Shown here in pieces: positions 32,204-43,699 of a stretch of DNA of 64,000 bases. The position numbers were made by a program, and so were the translations under genes. The DNA lies in contig CM027378.1 in assembly GCA_015680905.1 (NCBI GenBank), positions 54,523,501 to 54,587,500 of the forward strand. Direction: 5' to 3'. The notes under the pieces were generated by a model, which was not told the DNA's origin, searched no databases, and was given only the letters and a program-made list of their open reading frames with translations. Every line of letters begins with the position of its first letter. Positions within the stretch are counted from its first letter, which is position 1. Source of the stretch: Coptis chinensis. Taxonomy: Eukaryota; Streptophyta; Magnoliopsida; Ranunculales; Ranunculaceae.

Positions 32204-35079
32204 TGATAAGTGCTCAAAAAGGGCATTTTAACCTTCGATTATACCTCTTATTTAGCCATCTTAGTGGACTAATATTGTTTGAAAGTTATGTTTTATGATT
32301 CTACAGGTGAAAAAGAGAGTTTTGTAGAATATTAGAGAAAAAGGGGTAAAACGGAGCAATTCGGAGCATTAAGGATCACATGGGAAATCCGTTGACAATC
32401 ATGGAAAGGGCCAAGGAATTGAAGGTATTAAATATGGGACTTGGACCTATTTTAAAGCCTATTTGGAAGTCGAAGGCAAAAGGATTCGTTGCTTGGACCA
32501 AAGCCTGCAAAAAAGGAAAGAAGGACGGAGCAAAAAAGGAAAAATAGAGTCTCGCGTCTGAGACACGAGGATCATGCGTCCAAACACGACGCTCACGTCT
32601 GAGACGTGAGGTTCATGCATCTAGATGCGAGAACCGACACTGTAGCCAATTCCTTCATAGATTTGGAGACGAAGTTGGATTCTGAAAGAAGTTGATTTGT
32701 ACTAGGAAATAAATCACGATTTGGAATGCTTCTAGAACTCATTGTAACCCCTATAAATAGAGGACCTAAGTGCCTCATGTAATTGGCCTATTCACTTATA
32801 TTCTTGTCTCCAGAACTTGAGGCAGAGAGAGATTAATATTAAAAATTCGGTTTTAACTAGTCGAGCCATAATAAATTAGTCTTTCTAGTCTTATATTCTT
32901 CAACTCCTCTTCTTCTCATTCTTCGTGTTCTTCTTTCATTATAGAAGGCTAATCTTCTCCTTCAAGGGAGAAGATGAAGCCGGTGCTTAAGGTTTGTTGA
33001 TTCTTATAGTTCATGGTATTCTTCAATCAGGTTAGTTCTTTATGTTTTTAGTTATTAGTTCCATTGCCCAGACCAGGGGATGGAAGTATAGATTATGGTT
33101 TTTATTTATTACAATCGAATATCATGCTAGTTTAGGGTTTTATTTGTTGCAATTGAATATTTGCTAGTGACATGCTTTTATTTATTCAATTGAATATAAT
33201 GATAGAATAGGTTTTTATTTATTGTAATTGAATATTATACTATTATTCTCTACTTTTCTTCTAGTTGTATAGTGTTTTAGAGTAAGGAAAGTATTCCTTG
33301 TGTTTGCCTTAGATGGTGATTCATTGAATAGCTGCCCAAGCTCACATAAAAGGAAAGAAGATATTAATAGCATAAACATAGGAACAACTTTAAGTAGAGT
33401 TATTCGTTAACGATGTTTCGTCCAAGAGGGCATCAGCACTTGCTCGATTGCCTAATTGTAGTCTACTTGTGAGAACAACCATGAAGCAAAAGGTCACAAA
33501 TCAAAGGTATCGGTGGATTCTAATCTCTTGAATTCCCTCTCTTTTAAATTTTCAATAGTTTATTTAGTTTAGTTTAGTTTTGCATTAGAATCTATAATAT
33601 CTATAATCATAGTTTTTAATCCCTCAAACCCCCTTTCCAGTCCTATCCTTCATATAAACATACACTTAAAAGTGGAACGATACCCTACTCATCCTTTATT
33701 TATTGAGGGATAATTAGGTTTTGATACGCTTCTATTTTGTTCAACAACTATCTGATAGGGTTATATACTAAAAGCATTACTTTTGTATTAACTCTAATTC
33801 TTTATTTTTGAATAAGAATTATATGGGCAAATGTTATGCATATTATATATGTTATTAGTTATATGCATGTGTCTAATACTTTATGTTGTAGATGGTATGG
33901 TGTGAACACACAGAAGATCATATCATATGTACCTTATAAAGTATAAGTAATCGTTCACAACCTAGATGGATTTGGACAAACCATTATTACGGTTGTAGTA
34001 TAATCTAGTATTAGTCTATCTTGACTATAAGATTACACTAGTACACTTTGTGTGTATTGAACAGGACCAAGTGAGGTTGTTTCTCCTTATCTCGACTATA
34101 TAAGAGAACAAAGCGCCTATTATTATGGATGCTTGTCCTCCTAATCGGATATAATAATGGGCACTTACATGCATTGTACATTGCTTTAAATCATCAATGA
34201 GTGAGATTCATTTGTGAATCAACAAACTCGATGGATTGGGTAATGACATTGTATGTAAGGTGTCTTCTTTATTGATTATAGAAAGAATCCGTGTCCCGCA
34301 AGAAGTCGGGTTGATGATGTCCCCTTGAGGAGCTCAAAAAGATTGTCATGTAAACCCTGCAGGTGGATTTATTCCGACATGACAATGAGGTTGAGTGGTA
34401 CTACTCAAGGACATAAGAAGTTGATTAATGTAGTTGTCAGTAACTTGACTTAATCAACGGACATTCGATATCTTAAACACGGAGAGATCAACAAGCATAT
34501 AATATGGAGCCCATAAACGCTGACACGTAATTTGGGATTAGGGAGGTAGTGCAACAATGGCCTTTAGTGGAATAAGCCATTTGTTGACGGACTTGGGCCG
34601 TGTGTTCTAGGCGAACATGGGAAGCCCAAGCCCGTCAGGAGGCCCAACCCTAATTTCTCCTCATGGTCCCTGTTGTAGCCTATAAATAGAATAATCTCTC
34701 TCTGGCTAAAATTCACTATTCATTTGAACAGAAAAAGAGGCAAGGAAAGATAGATCCAAAATTGGATCTAGCTTTGTGAGAAAGAAGGGGATTGATAGAT
34801 CGTTGTCCACACAATGTCCAATCTATTCTAAAGGAATACAATAGAAGATCAAGGGGTTGATTGTTGATTCGGATTCATAAAGCTTGGATTCTCAGAGTTA
34901 TCAAACCGGATCTAAAAGGTATGTCTCTATCACAAATCGTGGACACCCATTGATTCCGCTGCGCGTAGTGTTCACGGTTTGTAGAAATATTTGCATTCTG
35001 AATAACGGTTCCTACACTATTATCCATCTACATCATCCATATACCATCTAATAAACACAAAAAAAAAAAAGTTGTGTCA
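32204..35079 (+). repeat. Middle B LTR shared by B1 and B2
   Basis: It starts TGATAAGTGCTC and ends GTGTCA two bases before the B2 primer site. Without the copia solo LTR it is about 1.6 kb, like the left B LTR. The TATA box CTATAAATAG is at 32751-32760. It is the 3' LTR of B1 and the 5' LTR of B2 at once. Confidence 0.85.
33753..35016 (+). mobile_element. S, copia-type solo LTR
   Basis: A 1264-base sequence beginning TGATAGGGTTATATAC and ending GTTCCTACA, bounded by CTATC (33748-33752) and CTATT (35017-35021), a target duplication with one difference. A TATA box TATAAATAGAATAA lies at 34681. It has no internal region, so it is a single LTR of the kind left by LTR-LTR recombination. The copia assignment rests on the general look of the sequence, since no coding part exists. 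Confidence 0.7.
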
Positions 35080-35081
35080 AA

Positions 35082-35096
35082 TGGCGCCACTGCCAT
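35082..35096 (+). promoter_or_regulatory. B2 primer binding site (tRNA-Asp)
   Basis: TGGCGCCACTGCC starts two bases after the LTR end. It is a single copy, unlike the doubled site in B1. Confidence 0.75.
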
Positions 35097-35671
35097 TTTA
35101 AGGTCTTTATGTTTAACGTTTTCTTTCAAGATTATAACTTTGGATCTTCAGATAATTTTAGCCGCATAATCCTTCCTTTTAAGAAAGAGAGAAGCTTGAA
35201 GGACATCTCGAAGACAAGATCTACCATCCAGGTTAGTCGAATCTTCATTCTTTTTATTTCATTCTTAGTATAGTTGCATCGTAGTTTAGTTTTATTGCTT
35301 TCTAGTATAATTGCATTTAGGACATTTTTCAACAATTGAAGTTGGAAGCCAACACAGTGAAACATCAAACTCTAGTGTGTCTTGTCTGAATCTTGACAAA
35401 CGCACTATCGTCTGTGGGCCGTGGTATTTAAGCAATCCAAGTCATTCACCATAACCCTAGAATAGCAACTTTAGACAACGGGCGAGATACTAGCTGCAAA
35501 GCCCAACCCAGTTGAAGGAAAAATGTTTTATTTATTTATTTTTTAAAAAAAAATCCAAAAATTAGTATAATTGCATTTTTAGTATAATTTAGAATAGTTG
35601 CATATTAGGTTAATTGCAGTCAAGCATTGTAGGATAGTTTTTCGTGATTTTCGCATAGCATTTTCTAGTGT

Positions 35672-37290
35672 ATGCCCCGTCGTCCATATCATCGTCTGGT
35701 AAGAACATAACAGTGGGCAAGGTTTAACAACCGACTCACAAGAATACTAGACGAGATTGATACAATGGCCGCATGCAATGATGGACGTGTTATGGACCCG
35801 AATAATGGTGAAGCTATCCCACCCATGCAAGCACAACAGAGGTAGAAGCTAAGCGATTTCTATTCGCCAATCATTGGAGACCTACCCAGCAATATTGTTT
35901 TTCCAAAGACAGAAGCTAACCAGTTTGAACTTAGAGCATCAGTAATCTCTATGCTTCCAAAGTTCAATGGTTTAGACAATGTTCAGCCATATGTTCACAT
36001 GAACAAATTTCTATCATTCCTCAGAACTTTAAAGAACCAGAATATCAAAGATGAGAGTATCAAGTTGATTCTTTTTCCGCTCTCACTCGAAAGTAAAGCC
36101 TCCGAATGGTTAACTGCACAGCCAATCAATTCAATAGACAACTGGGAGAAGTTAAGAACAAAGTTTATGAACAAGTTCTACCCACCCCAGAAGACTGATG
36201 CCATGCAACAAGCTATCAGCAATTTCAAAGGGAAGATGACTGAAGAATATCATCAAAGCTGGGAGAAATTCAGTAATCTGCTAGTCTCATGTCCATATTA
36301 TGGTTATGATAAGAGCACACTGGCTCATTTTTTCTATCGAAGACTCTCAATGATGAACAAGCAAATGATACAGTCAATGCACAAAGGCAAGTTTACATCA
36401 ATGGATGGAGAAAAAGCTTACAACTTTCTCCAGAATTTAGCTGAAGGAACACAACAGTGGACTACTAGCAATGAGGATGTCGCTAGGATGGAGGGGGAGC
36501 CAAAGCAATTTGGTTACCAAGCACACGAACAATCAGATCAAGAATTAAAGTCTACATTGGCCAGCCTGGCCACCAGCATTGAAACTTTGAGTAAGAAATT
36601 CAATCAGCTCTCCATGAATCCCTCCAAGATCAACAAGTCTCAAGCTAAATCTCTCCCAGTCATGCAAGCTAGCTGATACTGCGAAGTCTGTTCGGACAGT
36701 TCTCATGCAACTCTAGAATGTCTTGGTTACTATCAACATGCATCAGTTGGAGAGTACAATATAAACTCATTTCAAAGGCTTAACCAAGGTGGTAATAACT
36801 TTCAAGGTAATTATTAGAGACAGAACGCAGGACCCCCAGGTTCTCAAGATCAAAGTTATATTCCACAGACAAGTCAAACTTCACAGTTGGTTCTTCAACA
36901 ACAATTATACTCTCAGCAGAATTCCAATACAAGTGGAGAGTTAGTGCCTGATCTTAGGAGAAATTATGCCGCACTTGCCAACCTGGAGAATACTATTACT
37001 TTGTTATCACAGAAAAATCATAAGTTTGATAGTGTTCTAGAGCTTATTGCACAGTCCCAGCTCAATCTCCAACAATCTCAGACAAGTCAATGTTCTAGAA
37101 TGGAGTCTCTAGAGGCTAAGGTCGACAAACTCACTACTGCTTTGTTTGTAAAGACACAAGCCACTCAACCTAGCTTATTGGAACCAATATTGAGGAGTGA
37201 AGATGTATGCCACATTGGGACAACTTCTAGTACTGATCACCTCCATGATCATGTCAGCTCAGTTACATCTCTCAGATCAGGATTGAAGAT
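35672..37290 (+). pseudogene. B2 gag (fossil)
   Basis: It starts MPRRPYHRLVRT. A 241-residue open stretch (35951-36676) covers MLPKFNGLDNVQPYVHMNKF, the gag domain (LILFPLSLESKASEWLTAQP, KFYPPQKTDAMQQAISNF, YHQSWEKFSNLL) and MNKQMIQSMHKGKFTSMDGE. A second open stretch from 36887 has Ser/Gln/Asn-rich sequence and VTSLRSGLKIDNKVDLPS. It is better preserved than the B1 counterpart, with only a few breaks. Confidence 0.8.
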
Positions 37291-38225
37291 AGACAACAAG
37301 GTTGACTTACCTTCTCCTGATAACATTGCTACAAAGCAATCGGTCAAGATTTCAAATGAAGTTCGAAAGGAAGTGGGAGAAATCCTTTCCACTCCCATTT
37401 GTCAAGATAACCAAGACAAGATATGCAAGAATACCAAAGAGAAAGAAGAGCAGACACATCCTGATGTGTTTGTACCGAAGACACCTTTTCCTTTGTTTTT
37501 TGCTCAAAGCAAAAAGGACAAGCAATTTTTAGGGATGAAGGAGGCATTTGAGAAAGATAAAATCAATATCCCCTTTTTCACAGCCATCAAGCAGTTGCCA
37601 TCATATGCCAAATTCTTGAAGGATACATGCAACATAAAAAGAAGTACTCATGTTCCAAAGCGAGCATTTCTAGCTGGACAAACAACATCTATTATCCATC
37701 AACAAGCTCCAGTCAAGCTCAAAGATCTAGGAAGTCCTACAATATCATGCAAGATAGAAGAAAAATTCACGGTAATGCTCTTTTAGACCTTGGTTCTAGT
37801 GTTAATCTCTTGCCATATCATGTGTACCAAGCGTTGGGCCTGGAGAACCTAAAGCCTACAAAAGTCAAATTGAAGTTAGCTGACCATTTTACCAAGATTC
37901 CCAGAGGCATAGTTAAGGATGTTCTTGTTTAAGTAGCCGATTTCTACTATCTAGTGGATTTCATTGTGATAGACAACAAGGAGGCCTTTGATAAAATTCT
38001 AATTATTCTAGGCTGACCTTTCCTCGCTACCGCAAAAGCTTTGATAAATTGTCACAATGGTGAAATGAAGATCAACTTTGGTAAGACGTCCATGGACATA
38101 AATATCTTTCACCTGTTGCATAAGGATTATGATAACACCGAAGGTGAAGAGGTGTACTTCCTTGATAGTATGATACAAGAATTCGTCCCATTCGAATATA
38201 CAATTGAAAGTGCTCAATCTACATA
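37291..38225 (+). pseudogene. B2 pre-protease and protease (fossil)
   Basis: The conserved Athila linker INIPFFTAIKQLPSYAKFLK and THVPKRAFLAGQ runs into the retropepsin (GNALLDLGSSVNLLPYHVYQ, VKLKLADHFTKIPRGIVKDV). It continues to a segment with INFGKTSMDINIFHLLHKD and ends near 38225. It is broken in a few places. No RT follows. Confidence 0.75.
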
Positions 38226-38860
38226 AAACTGTGATGAACCTGAGAACCCCACCACGAAGGCGTTGCTAGCCATGTTCTTGAAATCTCTGCAGAAAATTTA
38301 GGATTTAAGTAAGCAGAATGGAAAATTGGCAGAGAAGATGAACTCTACATTTCAAGATGAACAACAGACTTCTGCCCAGAAAAATCAATTGCTAGAGAAT
38401 CAGCCAAAAGAAGTTTTGAAAAAACAACAGAATCTAGAAACTGAAATGAGTCTTCTGAAGCAGAAAGTGGACCATATTGATAAGAAGCATTGCCTTGTTG
38501 AAGCCTTTTCTACACCATCATTGTCTGAATGAGAGAAGTATATGAACCAATCTACCAACCACCTTGAGCGCAGACAGCCAGACATCCATTATCATTACTG
38601 TGGTGGTAAAGGGGACATCAGATACTATTGTCCTGTTAGAAAGAAAGATTTTCGTCAATCTTCTACACAGAGGAACCACAAGGCTATTACACAATCATCA
38701 GACCTGAAATAGTTCAAGGTAGAAAAGCAACTTCACCAGTAATCTTTCCAGCATATCAAGGAGTACTTTTGACGACCCACAAGGTGAGACCTCCTCGTCC
38801 TCCAAACATTCGTTAAATTTGGGAAAGAAAATTTAATCTGCTCACTCCAAATTGATAATG
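38226..38860 (+). pseudogene. B2 coiled-coil and zinc-knuckle segment in place of pol (fossil)
   Basis: Downstream of protease, where B1 continues into RT, lies a heptad-like, Gln/Lys/Glu-rich stretch (QNLETEMSLLKQKVDHIDKK, 38326-38532). It is followed by HYHYCGGKGDIRYYCPVRKK, which resembles a CCHC zinc knuckle of retrotransposon nucleocapsids. The B1 counterpart region has nothing like it. Its origin is unknown; a knuckle of this look is more usual in copia-like Gag or in unrelated plant retroelements. It has several breaks. Confidence 0.5.
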
Positions 38861-38875
38861 CATGATATAATATAT

Positions 38876-39065
38876 AGTCTTAGGAATCTGACTTAAATAA
38901 AAAATAAAAAAAAAAAAAAAAATCTTGGTAAAAGGAAATGTTCTTATTTTTTGGATTAATTTTGATATTCGGCATCAATGGTAACACCTTCCTTTTTTTT
39001 ACATTCATTTTATTTACTTAATTTTTATACATTGAGGACAATGCATATGTTAAGTTGGGGGAGGG
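38876..39065 (+). promoter_or_regulatory. B2 30-base motif and polypurine-like tract with AGGA hairpin
   Basis: A single degenerate copy of the motif begins AGTCTTAGGAATCTGAC at about 38876. At 39030-39043 a CATTG / CAATG stem with AGGA loop is followed by AAGTTGGGGGAGGG ending 39065. This matches the B1 block at 31585-31619. Confidence 0.6.
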
Positions 39066-40805
39066 TGTACTTGAGAAATGAATTTCAAAAATTAGTTTTC
39101 AAAAATAAAAATATTTTTGTTTCTATATCAGCAGTATAAGAAAAATGAATTTTAATGATGAGTCTGGGATATATATTTTATACTGCTTAGTGTTGAGTTT
39201 GATAGATATTTGATATTATTGATTTCATTACCGCTTAGACTATTTATTATGCTCGGACATAGTTCTTGTTGATAGAATTCTTTATCAAGGCACAACTATA
39301 GTACTTGGTCAGTTTTGTGTATTTTTGCTAGAAGAGAGATTTAACCCCTAGTAAACTGGAAGTAGACTTTTTAGACTTAGCCCATGGGACTTGAGCTTTA
39401 TACCCATTCTTTGGAGAGTTCTTACAAAAAATCCGAGTCTTAGTGACTCAACATCTTTTAGTTCTTTATATCATTGTAATATAGTCTCATTATTCGTTGA
39501 TTTGGTTAAATCACAAAGTGACATCAACTGGGGAGATAGCCATTAGGTCCTGTAGTCTATTCGAAATAGAGAATCATATTGATAAGTCAAGTAGTGAACC
39601 CATTCAGCCTTTATCCCACCAAGTAGGACCATCATGTTAAACCCTTTTGAGCCTTACATCAAGCCATTTCTTCCAAAAACCCTTTATCCTTTACCCAACT
39701 CTAGACAAGGAGTATAGCCAAAAACCTTTATCAGCCATACCCATATGTTTCTAAGAATACGAGAGGAACAAGGAGGAAAAAAGAGCACAAAAGGAAGATT
39801 ACAAGGAAATATCAAAGAGATATAATGAAAACCATCATTCTATTCTAAGTGAAAGAAGCTATTGGAAAACAAGCATATTGAGTACTAATTAAGGATATAC
39901 CACTGAGTTAAAGAAAAAAAAAAGTTGAACAGAATGGATGGAAAAGCTAAGATAAAGGAATAATTTTCTCTGCAATACAGAATTTGAATAAATCTTCCAA
40001 AGAATGAAGCAAAACCCTTAATGTTTTTCAGACACAACCTTTGAATCTTTTTTACCTTTTCTTCATAAACCAATACCCAAGCCAAGTTATAACCCATGAC
40101 TTATCACTACAGTATGGTATAAAGTCTAGAATAGGTGAGAGGATGCTAAAGTGAAGGACCCGACACTTCATATGTGATTGACGTTCTTTCCATGAGACTA
40201 CTGTGATCTAGAAGTTTGTTTTTCAAGGTAGTATGTGCGATGTTCATAATCATTATTCTTTCCCCCACATACATGAGGTAAAATAGTAGACTATCTTCTG
40301 AGAGATTCTTTTCTGAGAGTATGACCGGTGAGGATTGAAAGTCGAGATTATCTCTCTAAAGGTAAACTAGGGATTCTGTTTCTTGGATATAAGAGTATAG
40401 GAGATTGACTGAGTACACACATAAGCATTGATTGAGAATTTTGTCAATTTTTACTATCTCCTATCATAATCTATGAGTCTTTGCATCAATGTAGCTGGTA
40501 ATAAAAACCCATCTATTGGAGTAAGCACTAAGTTGGTAAGGAAATTTCTCTCTCTAAAAAATGCCATTATTATTGAACATGCTATTGATTGATTTTGTGG
40601 ATATATCACCTGAAAACCCTCATGAGACTATAACTTGTCCTTTTTGGGGAACCTAAAGGTTTAAAGTCTTGTTGCATATGGTAAATGCAATCGTAATGCC
40701 TGTGAAAGTGAGTTAGGATTTTTGTTTTATTAGGATGTGATTTTGATCACTTATCTCTTTTTATCTTATTTGCTAACAGACTAGCAAAAGGCTAGTTGGG
40801 AGTTG
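39066..40805 (+). other. B2 long 3' untranslated region and polypurine tract
   Basis: Non-coding: 1.7 kb with no convincing ORF on either strand. At its end a CTAGC / GCTAG stem (40781-40785 and 40791-40795) is followed by TTGGGAGTTG, which abuts the LTR start TGATAAG and is the likely plus-strand primer. Confidence 0.65.
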
Positions 40806-41876
40806 TGATAAGTGCTCAAAAAAGGCATTTTAGCCCTCGATTATACCTCTTGTTTAGCCATTTTAGTGTACTAATAGTATTTGTAAGTTATGTTTTATGA
40901 TTCTACCGGTGAAAAAGAGAGTTTTGTAGAATATTAGAGAAAAAGGGGTAAAACGGAGCAATTCTGAGCATTAAAGATCACATGGGAAGCCCGTGGACAA
41001 TCATGGAGAGGGCCAAGGAATTGAAGCTATTAAAAATGCGACTTAGACATATTTGAAAGCCTATTTGGAAGCCCAAGGCAAAAGGATTCATTGCTTGGAC
41101 CAAAGCCCACAAAAGAGGAAAGAATGATAGACCAAAGCCCAAGGCAAAAGGATTCGTGCATTCAGACGCGAGGTTCATGCATCCAGATGCGAGAACCGAC
41201 ACTATAGCCAATTCCTTCACAGATTTGGAGACGAAGTTGGACTTCGAAAGAAGTTGATTTGTACTAGAAAAGAATCCACGGTTTGGAATGCTTCTAGAAC
41301 TCATTGTAACCCCTATAAATAGAGGACCTAAGTGCCTCATGTAATTAGCCAATTCACTTATATTCTTGTTTCCAGAACTTGAGGCAGAGAGAGATTAATA
41401 ATAAAAGATTCGGTTTTAACTAGTCGAGTCTTAATAAATTAGTCTTTCTAGTCTTATATTCTTCGACTCTTCTTCTTTTCGTTCTTCGTGTTCTTCTTTC
41501 TTTATGGAAGGCTAATCTTCTCCCTCAAGGGAGAAGATGAAATCGGTGCTTAGGGTCCATTGATTCTTCTGGTTCATGGTATTCTCCAATCAGATTAGTT
41601 CTTTATGTTTTTAGTTATTAGTTCTATTGCCCAGACCAGGGGATGGAAGTGTAGATTAAGGTTTTTATTTATTACAATCGATTATCATGCTAGTTTAGGA
41701 TTTTATTTATTGCATTTGAATATTTGCTAGACACATGCTTTTATTTAATGCAATTGAATATGATGCTAGAATAGGGTTTTATTTATTGTAATTGAATATT
41801 ATACTTTTACTCTCTACTTTTCTTCTAGTTGTGTAGTGTTTTAGAGTAAGGGAAGTATTCCTTGTGTTTGTCTTAG
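40806..41876 (+). repeat. Right B LTR, incomplete
   Basis: It starts TGATAAGTGCTC and matches the middle and left B LTRs. The TATA box CTATAAATAG is at 41313-41322. The B sequence stops after CTTGTGTTTGTCTTAG, where A4 begins. Confidence 0.85.
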
Positions 41877-42570
41877 AATCATTTCTTAATTATTAATTAG
41901 ATTTCAATTATTGTTTATTAAATTAGTAAAGTTGGAATCTTGATATTATGTTTAGTTTAGATTCATATGGAAATGATTGCGGAATGATTCTCGGCTAAAC
42001 CTCCATTAGAGGGGGTTGAGAAGCCTTGATGAAAGCTTGATTCCGATTATCGTAGAGTCGTCGTAATTTCTATTCCACTCTATAAATGATTAATTCACCA
42101 TGAGAATGGGTTTAATCGTTCACATGCTAGTTATGAATTGGTAGAAGTGCCATGTGTAATTAGGGATTAGGAATAACCAATTGTTCTGCGTAGCAGTTCA
42201 ATTCGGATTATGACGATTCGTCGTTAGTAAGTTAAGTTGAGTTAAGGTGGAATCAATCCCCCCTAATTCCTTATCATAGAATCAATGCAGCATTCAGTAG
42301 TTAATTAGTCTTATCTTGTGGGTAGTTGCATCGTACTTTATAATTCGTAAATATCTCATTAGACGGTTAGTTAAGATTATTTATACTTAGAGAACATTAC
42401 TATGTGAAAGAACTAGGAGTGGAACGAACTTCCTACTCTACTATATCTGTTCAACAGATAGAGAGTAGAACAATCTTTGATAAACTAGGAACGTAATCTC
42501 GTTTAGTTTTACTTACGTTTTGAGTTTTATCGTTCATTTCATAGGTAAACTATCATTTTTACATTTATCA
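41877..42570 (+). repeat. A4, fragment of an A-family LTR in plus orientation
   Basis: It reads as the reverse complement of the first 690 or so bases of 22336-23814 and ends TTTATCA, the true LTR terminus in element sense. Only the R/U5-side part is present. No primer site follows; the Tat element C begins at once. Confidence 0.8.
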
Positions 42571-43600
42571 GCGTCCAAAAGACAGTTACCTGCTACCACG
42601 GATTGACAAATTGGTGGATGCAACGCCTGGACATGAACTGTTAACTTTCACAGATGGGTTGTCTGGCTACAACTAGATCCCATTGTATGAGGAAGACCAT
42701 AAGCTTGCTAGTTTTACAACCGAGGATGGCATGTACTATTATCAGGTCATGCCGTTCGGACTGAAAAATACAGAGCCACGTACCAACGTTTGGTAAACAA
42801 AATGTTTGAAGGATTGATAGGCGACATTGTGGACGTGTATATAGACGATCTCTTGATCAAAAGCCTAAGACGTGGAGATCATCTCTCCCACCTGCAACAT
42901 GCATTTGACATTCTCCGAGAGTATCGTATGAAACTCAACCTTGCAAAATGTGTTTTCGCTGTCTCATTAGGGAAGTTTTAAGGGTACCTGGTTACTAAGC
43001 AAGGAATCGAGGCAAACCTAGATCAAATCCGGGCACTCATAGAAATCCCTTCACCTAAAAACATGAAAGATGTTCAAAAAGTTACAGGCAGGTTAGCAGC
43101 TCTGAACAGGTTTATCTCCAAAAGTTTTGATAAGTGCAAACCTCTGTTTCAGTTACTACAAAAAAATACCTCATTTGCATGGACAGAAGAATGCCAAAAA
43201 GCATTCGATCAACTTAAAACATACCTGGGGGCACCACCGATCCTTTCCAAACCAATTGAGGTAGAAGTTTTGGGTCTTTATCTTAGTTTATCTGACTACG
43301 ATATCAGTTCTATACTGATACATATGGACGAAAAGAAGGTTGAGGAACCTGTTTATTTCTTTAGCTGAACACTCCTACCAGTAGAGACAAGGTACCCTAA
43401 ACTCGAAAGAGTCGCTTTGGCCCTTGTTCCAATCCCACACTATCAGAGTAATCACAGAGTACCAATTACGATCAGTTCTAGAAAGCCCAAACAGGTCAGG
43501 AAGGTTAGCTTAATGGTCCATGCAACTGTCAGAGTATGATATTATCTATATCCCATGAATCTCAGAGAAGGTACTAGCAAAATTCTTGGGAGATTTCCCA
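42571..43600 (+). pseudogene. C reverse transcriptase and first RNase H (fossil)
   Basis: RT from the palm onwards: LLPRIDKLVDATPGHELLTF, FGLKNTEPRTNVW-like region, RLVNKMFEGLIG, then VYIDDLLIKS with the catalytic IDD near 42840, and AFDILREYRMKLNLAKCVF. VTKQGIEANLDQI, VTGRLAALNRFISKSFDKC and WTEECQKAFDQLK follow. This vocabulary is typical of Tat rather than Athila RT. RNase H follows to about 43600 and is badly decayed. Confidence 0.8.
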
Positions 43601-43699
43601 ATGACCTACACTGGGTACGACTCAACAATCCCCAGTTTAGATGATAGAATCCTACCTGAAATCCCAAACACCCGTTCAAACCCTTGGGAGCCGTGCTCA

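Larger units (their letters stand above)
1..35079 (+). mobile_element. B1, Athila-lineage LTR retrotransposon
   Basis: Ty3/gypsy element of the Athila lineage on the plus strand. Its left LTR begins about 29 bases before the window, judged by alignment with the two other B LTRs, and is interrupted by A1 and A2. The internal region runs from 24424 to 32203, and its right LTR (32204-35079) doubles as the left LTR of B2. The order of parts is LTR, tRNA-Asp primer site, gag, protease, RT, RNase H, integrase, long 3' untranslated region, LTR. No envelope-like ORF is seen. It is an old copy, broken in more than ten places, and it is the oldest layer here because A1, A2 and S are all nested in its LTRs. 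Confidence 0.85.
32204..41876 (+). mobile_element. B2, Athila-lineage element without pol
   Basis: It shares the middle LTR with B1. The internal region runs from 35080 to 40805, and the right LTR (40806-41876) is incomplete. The parts are primer site, gag, protease, a coiled-coil/zinc-knuckle segment, and a long 3' untranslated region. RT, RNase H and integrase are not present. Sequence identity to B1 is high in gag and in the 3' untranslated region. It has roughly five to ten breaks. Confidence 0.8.

Noticed and set aside
39885-40097. 70-residue minus-strand ORF in the B2 3' untranslated region
   Set aside because: No motif, no homologue in B1, and within the length expected by chance in AT-rich DNA.
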